Below, piece after piece: positions 61,105-64,000 of a stretch of DNA of 64,000 nt (positions are counted from its first letter, which is position 1; every line of letters starts with the position of its first letter). The translations under genes and the position numbers were made by a program. The notes below the pieces were generated by a model. The model made no database searches and had not been told where the DNA came from. It saw only the letters and a list, made by a program, of their open reading frames with translations. The DNA comes from Mesobacillus subterraneus. Its GTDB lineage: Bacteria > Bacillota > Bacilli > Bacillales > Cytobacillaceae. The DNA lies in the NCBI RefSeq assembly GCF_020524355.2, contig NZ_CP129019.1:1-64000 (forward strand). Reading direction: 5' to 3'.

Positions 61105-64000
61105 ATGTGGATTAAAAATAAGATAGCAAAAATAAAATCAGATATCAACACGAAAAGAGCATATTGCAAGGCCGTGGCAGAAATGCCTACTGGTGATCGA
61201 GTCAAGCTGGTAAAAGCGCAGTTGGAGAAAAGAATCTTAGGTTCCAATACTGAACAGAGCATCCAGTCTAAAAGAGAACAGTTGAAAGATCCTTCAAAAA
61301 TTCCCGATGCAGCAGTAAATACTGAAAAAGCGATTGTAAAAGCTGGAATCGAAAAAGCACCTGCTTTTATTGTAAGTAGTTTTGTTGAACTCGATTTCAC
61401 CATGAAGCTCGCTGGAAAAGAAGGGTTAAAGGCAATTGGCATAGACCTTGAAAAACCGTTCAACTATATCGGTGAAAAATTAGGTGCTGGTTTCGAAAAG
61501 GGGTATGATAAATATATTGCTGGAAGCCGGAGAGAGTCGTATCAAAAAAGACAAGACAATCTCTCGAGTGAAAAACGTGCAGAACAAGTGAAGAAACTGG
61601 AAGATAGTGTAGCCAAGCAAGAAGAGAGTCGCAAACTCATTGAAGAACACGATAAACGAATGAGCGAGATTTTACAAAGTTACGAAACTGAGCCATCCCA
61701 GCCAAAAGAAAATGAAACCGATATTCCTCAACAAATTGATCATGCCAAGGATGAATGGGAAGATGATCCCGAGGAAACAGAGAAAGATGCTTTAGCAGAA
61801 ATAGATGAACTCAGCCCTCCAGAAGAAACCCTTCAGGATGAACCTGAATCTGATGAAGAATCGAATGATAATGAAGAAACTGATTCTAAAGAAGAAGACG
61901 GAGAATCAGAGAAACAGGAAGAACAGGACGTGCTGGGGGAAATTGAAGAACAGGAAGACTTGGAGGAACCTGAAGAGCCTGAGGAGCAGGAAAATTTTGA
62001 GGAACCTGAGGAACAGGAAGACCAGGAAGAGTCTGGAGCGCAGGAAAACTTGGTGGAATCTGAGGAACAGGAAGACTTGGAGGAACCTGAGAAACAGGAG
62101 GGCCAGGAAGAGTCAGAAGAGCAGGAAGACTTGGAGGAGCCTGAAGAACAGGAAGGCCAGGAAGAGTCAGAAGACCAGGAAGACCTGGAGGAACCTGAAG
62201 AACAGGAAAGCCAGGAGGAGCCTGAAAAACAGGAAGACCTGGAGGGACCTGAAGAACAGGAAAGCCAGGAGGAGCCTGAAGAGCAAGAAGACTTGGATGA
62301 ACTTGAGGAACAGGAGGGCCAGGAAGAGTCAGAAGAGCAGGAAGACTTGGAGGAGCCTGAAGAACAGGAAGGCCAGGAAGAGTCAGAAGAGCAGGAAGAC
62401 TTGGAGAAACCTGAAGAACAGGAAGGCCAGGAAGAGTCAGAAGAGCAGGAAGACTTGGAGAAACCTGAAGAACAGGAAGGCCAGGAAGAGTCAGAAGAGC
62501 AGGAAGACTTGGAGAAACCTGAAGAACAGGAAGGCCAGGAAGAGTCAGAAGAGCAGGAAGACTTGGAGGAACCTGAGAAACAGGAGGGCCAGGAAGAGTC
62601 AGAAGAGCAGGAAGACTTGGAGGAACCTGAGAAACAGGAAGGCCAGGAAGAGTCAGAAGAGCAGGAAGACTTGGAGAAACCTGAAGAACAGGAAGCAGCC
62701 AGGAAGAGTCAGAAGAGCAGGAAGACTTGGAGGAGCCTGAAGAACAGGAAGTCCAGGAAGAGTCAGAAGAGCAGGAAGACTTGGAGGAGCCTGAAGTACA
62801 GGAAGGCCAGGAAGAGTCAGAAGAGCAGGAAGACTTGGAGGAACCTGAGGAACAGGAGGGCCAGGAAGAGTCAGAAGAGCAGGAAGACCTGGAGGAGCCT
62901 GAAGAACAGGAAGGTCAGGAAGAGTCAGAAGAGCAAGAGGACTTGGAGGGACCTGAGGAACAGGAAGGCCAGGAAGAGTCTGGAGAGCAGGAAGACTTGA
63001 AGGAACCTGAAGAACAGGAGGGCCAGGAAGAGTCAGAAGAGCAGGAAGACTTGGAGGAACCTGAAGAACAGGAGGGCCAGGAAGAGTCAGAAGAGCAGGA
63101 AGACTTGGAGGAACCTGAAGAACAGGAGGGCCAGGAAGAGTCAGAAGAGCAGAAAGACTTGGAGGAACCTGAAGAGCAGGAAGGCCAGGAAGAGTCAGAA
63201 GAGCAAGAGGACTTGGAGGAACCTGAGGAACAGGAAGGCCAGGAAGAGTCTGGAGAGCAGGAAGACTTGGAGGAACCTGAGGAACAGGAAGGCCAGGAAG
63301 AGTCAGAAGAGCAGGAAGACTTGGAGGATCCTGAAGAACAGGAAGAGCAGGAAGACTTGGAGGAGCCTGAAGAACAGGAAGGTCAGGAAGGGTCAGAAGA
63401 GCAAGAGGACTTGGAGGAACCTGAGGAACAGGAAGGCCAGGAAGAGTCTGGAGAGCAGGAAGACTTGAAGGAACCTGAAGAACAGGAGGGCCAGGAAGAG
63501 TCAGAAGAGCAGGAAGACTTGGAGGAACCTGAGGAACAGGAAGGCCAGGAAGAGTCTGGAGAGCAGGAAGACTTGGAGGAACCCGAGGAACAGGAGGGCC
63601 AGGAAGAGTCAGAAGAGCAGGAAGACTTGGAGGAACCTGAAGAGCAGGAAGGTCAGGAAGAGTCAGAAGAGCAAGAGGACTTGGAGGAACCTGAGGAACA
63701 GGAAGGCCAGGAAGAGTCAGAAGAGCAAGAGGACTTGGAAAAACCTGAGGAACAGGAAGGCCGGGAAGAGTCTGGAGAGCAGGAAGACTTGGAGGAACCT
63801 GAAGAGCAGGAAAGCCAGGAGGAGCCTGAAGAACAGGAAGACCTGGAGGAACCTGAAGAACAGGAAAGCCAGGAGGAGCCTGAAAAACAGGAAGAGTCTG
63901 AAGAGCAAGAAGACTTGGAGGAACCAGAAGATCAGGAAGGCCAGGAAGAGCCTCAAGAGCAAGAACGACCGGAACCAGAGCAAGAAGAGCCTGAGGCTGA
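61105..64000 (+). CDS. Giant acidic repeat protein (partial, frameshifted)
   Basis: ATG at 61105, 17 nt after the previous gene. A unique N-terminal region (about 1-190) is helical and charged, with a hydrophobic stretch KAPAFIVSSFVELDFTMKLA and a coiled-coil-like KKLEDSVAKQEESRKLIEEH. From about residue 210 the protein is almost wholly Glu, Gln, Asp, Pro and Ser, and from about 61950 it is an 18-residue (54-bp) repeat made of two halves, EQEDLEEPE and EQEGQEESE, roughly 36 units to the window end. At 62691-62697 a two-base insertion (GAAGCAGCC for GAAGGCC) shifts the frame and would stop it at 63000; the original frame then stays open to 64000. Incomplete at the window edge. Confidence 0.8.
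61950..63900 (+). repeat. 54-bp tandem repeat array (coding)
   Basis: About 36 imperfect copies of a 54-bp purine-rich unit starting GGCCAGGAAGAGTCAGAAGA. Runs of nearly identical units (for example 62320-62690) alternate with more divergent ones, showing recent unequal exchange. Unit length is a multiple of three, so copy-number changes keep the frame. Confidence 0.9.

Noticed and set aside
61805-62740. 311-codon open frame rich in Arg/Lys/Ser within the repeat region
   Set aside because: It is the alternate frame of the acidic repeat gene. It has no ribosome site and its opening exists only because the repeat lacks stop codons in that frame.
61950-63900. Tandem array considered as a CRISPR
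   Set aside because: Units are contiguous, in frame with a coding sequence and lack unique spacers; no cas genes nearby.
63717-63983. Minus-strand Leu/Phe-rich open frame (88 codons)
   Set aside because: Antisense shadow of the purine-rich repeat array; hydrophobic composition follows from the complement of GAA/GAG codons.

Overview
The window looks like chromosomal DNA of a low-GC, endospore-former-type Firmicute of the Bacillaceae (Bacillus, Mesobacillus or a relative). Support comes from AGGAGG-type ribosome sites, frequent TTG/GTG starts, intrinsic terminators, a Wzz / BY-kinase / YwqE module, an eps-type operon with a leader RNA, SipW-like export and the insertion sequences. The species cannot be named from the sequence. 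No tRNA, rRNA or CRISPR was seen.

Layout. 1-10.8 kb: small membrane or secreted hypotheticals, then four cell-wall-binding-repeat (CWB2) surface proteins, two of them tandem paralogues with a propeller-like C-terminal half. 10.9-33 kb: a polysaccharide operon of about 20 genes. It runs from a divergent SGNH hydrolase through chain-length/tyrosine-kinase/PHP-phosphatase regulators, a probable EAR antitermination RNA followed by a terminator hairpin, an EpsC-type dehydratase, aminotransferases, the initiating sugar transferase, acetyltransferases, glycosyltransferases, Wzy and Wzx, to RmlA, RmlB, WecC and WecB. The gene set predicts a Wzx/Wzy heteropolymer with ManNAcA, a dTDP-derived 4-acetamido-4,6-dideoxyhexose and a UDP-derived amino-dideoxy sugar. 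It strongly recalls the enterobacterial common antigen pathway.

33-41.1 kb is a graveyard of mobile DNA: one intact IS21-family element, three decayed IS21 copies, an IS3 fragment, an IS91-like fragment, a RAYT fragment with REP-like sequences, and a ruined comM/yifB gene. 41.3-44.6 kb: a NarL-type two-component system and a degenerate HD-GYP membrane protein, followed by a dispersed Bacillaceae intergenic repeat. 45.5-51.3 kb: a SipW-type signal peptidase module with two SipW-type secreted proteins, a DUF5305-like membrane protein and its own LuxR-type two-component system. 51.5-55.6 kb: decayed fragments, a sugar-nucleotide oxidoreductase, an IS3 deletion derivative and a truncated group II intron.

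56.1-64 kb: a set of genes that I cannot match to a described system. It encodes a TcaA-like zinc-ribbon membrane protein, a PH-like zinc-ribbon membrane protein, a soluble VirD4/HerA-type ATPase, two related small proteins, and a very long acidic repeat protein that runs off the window. This is the best candidate for something new, with the SipW module and the ECA-like capsule next. Several genes carry one- or two-base frameshifts, mostly in G/C runs. Read errors, decay and phase variation cannot be told apart from this sequence alone.
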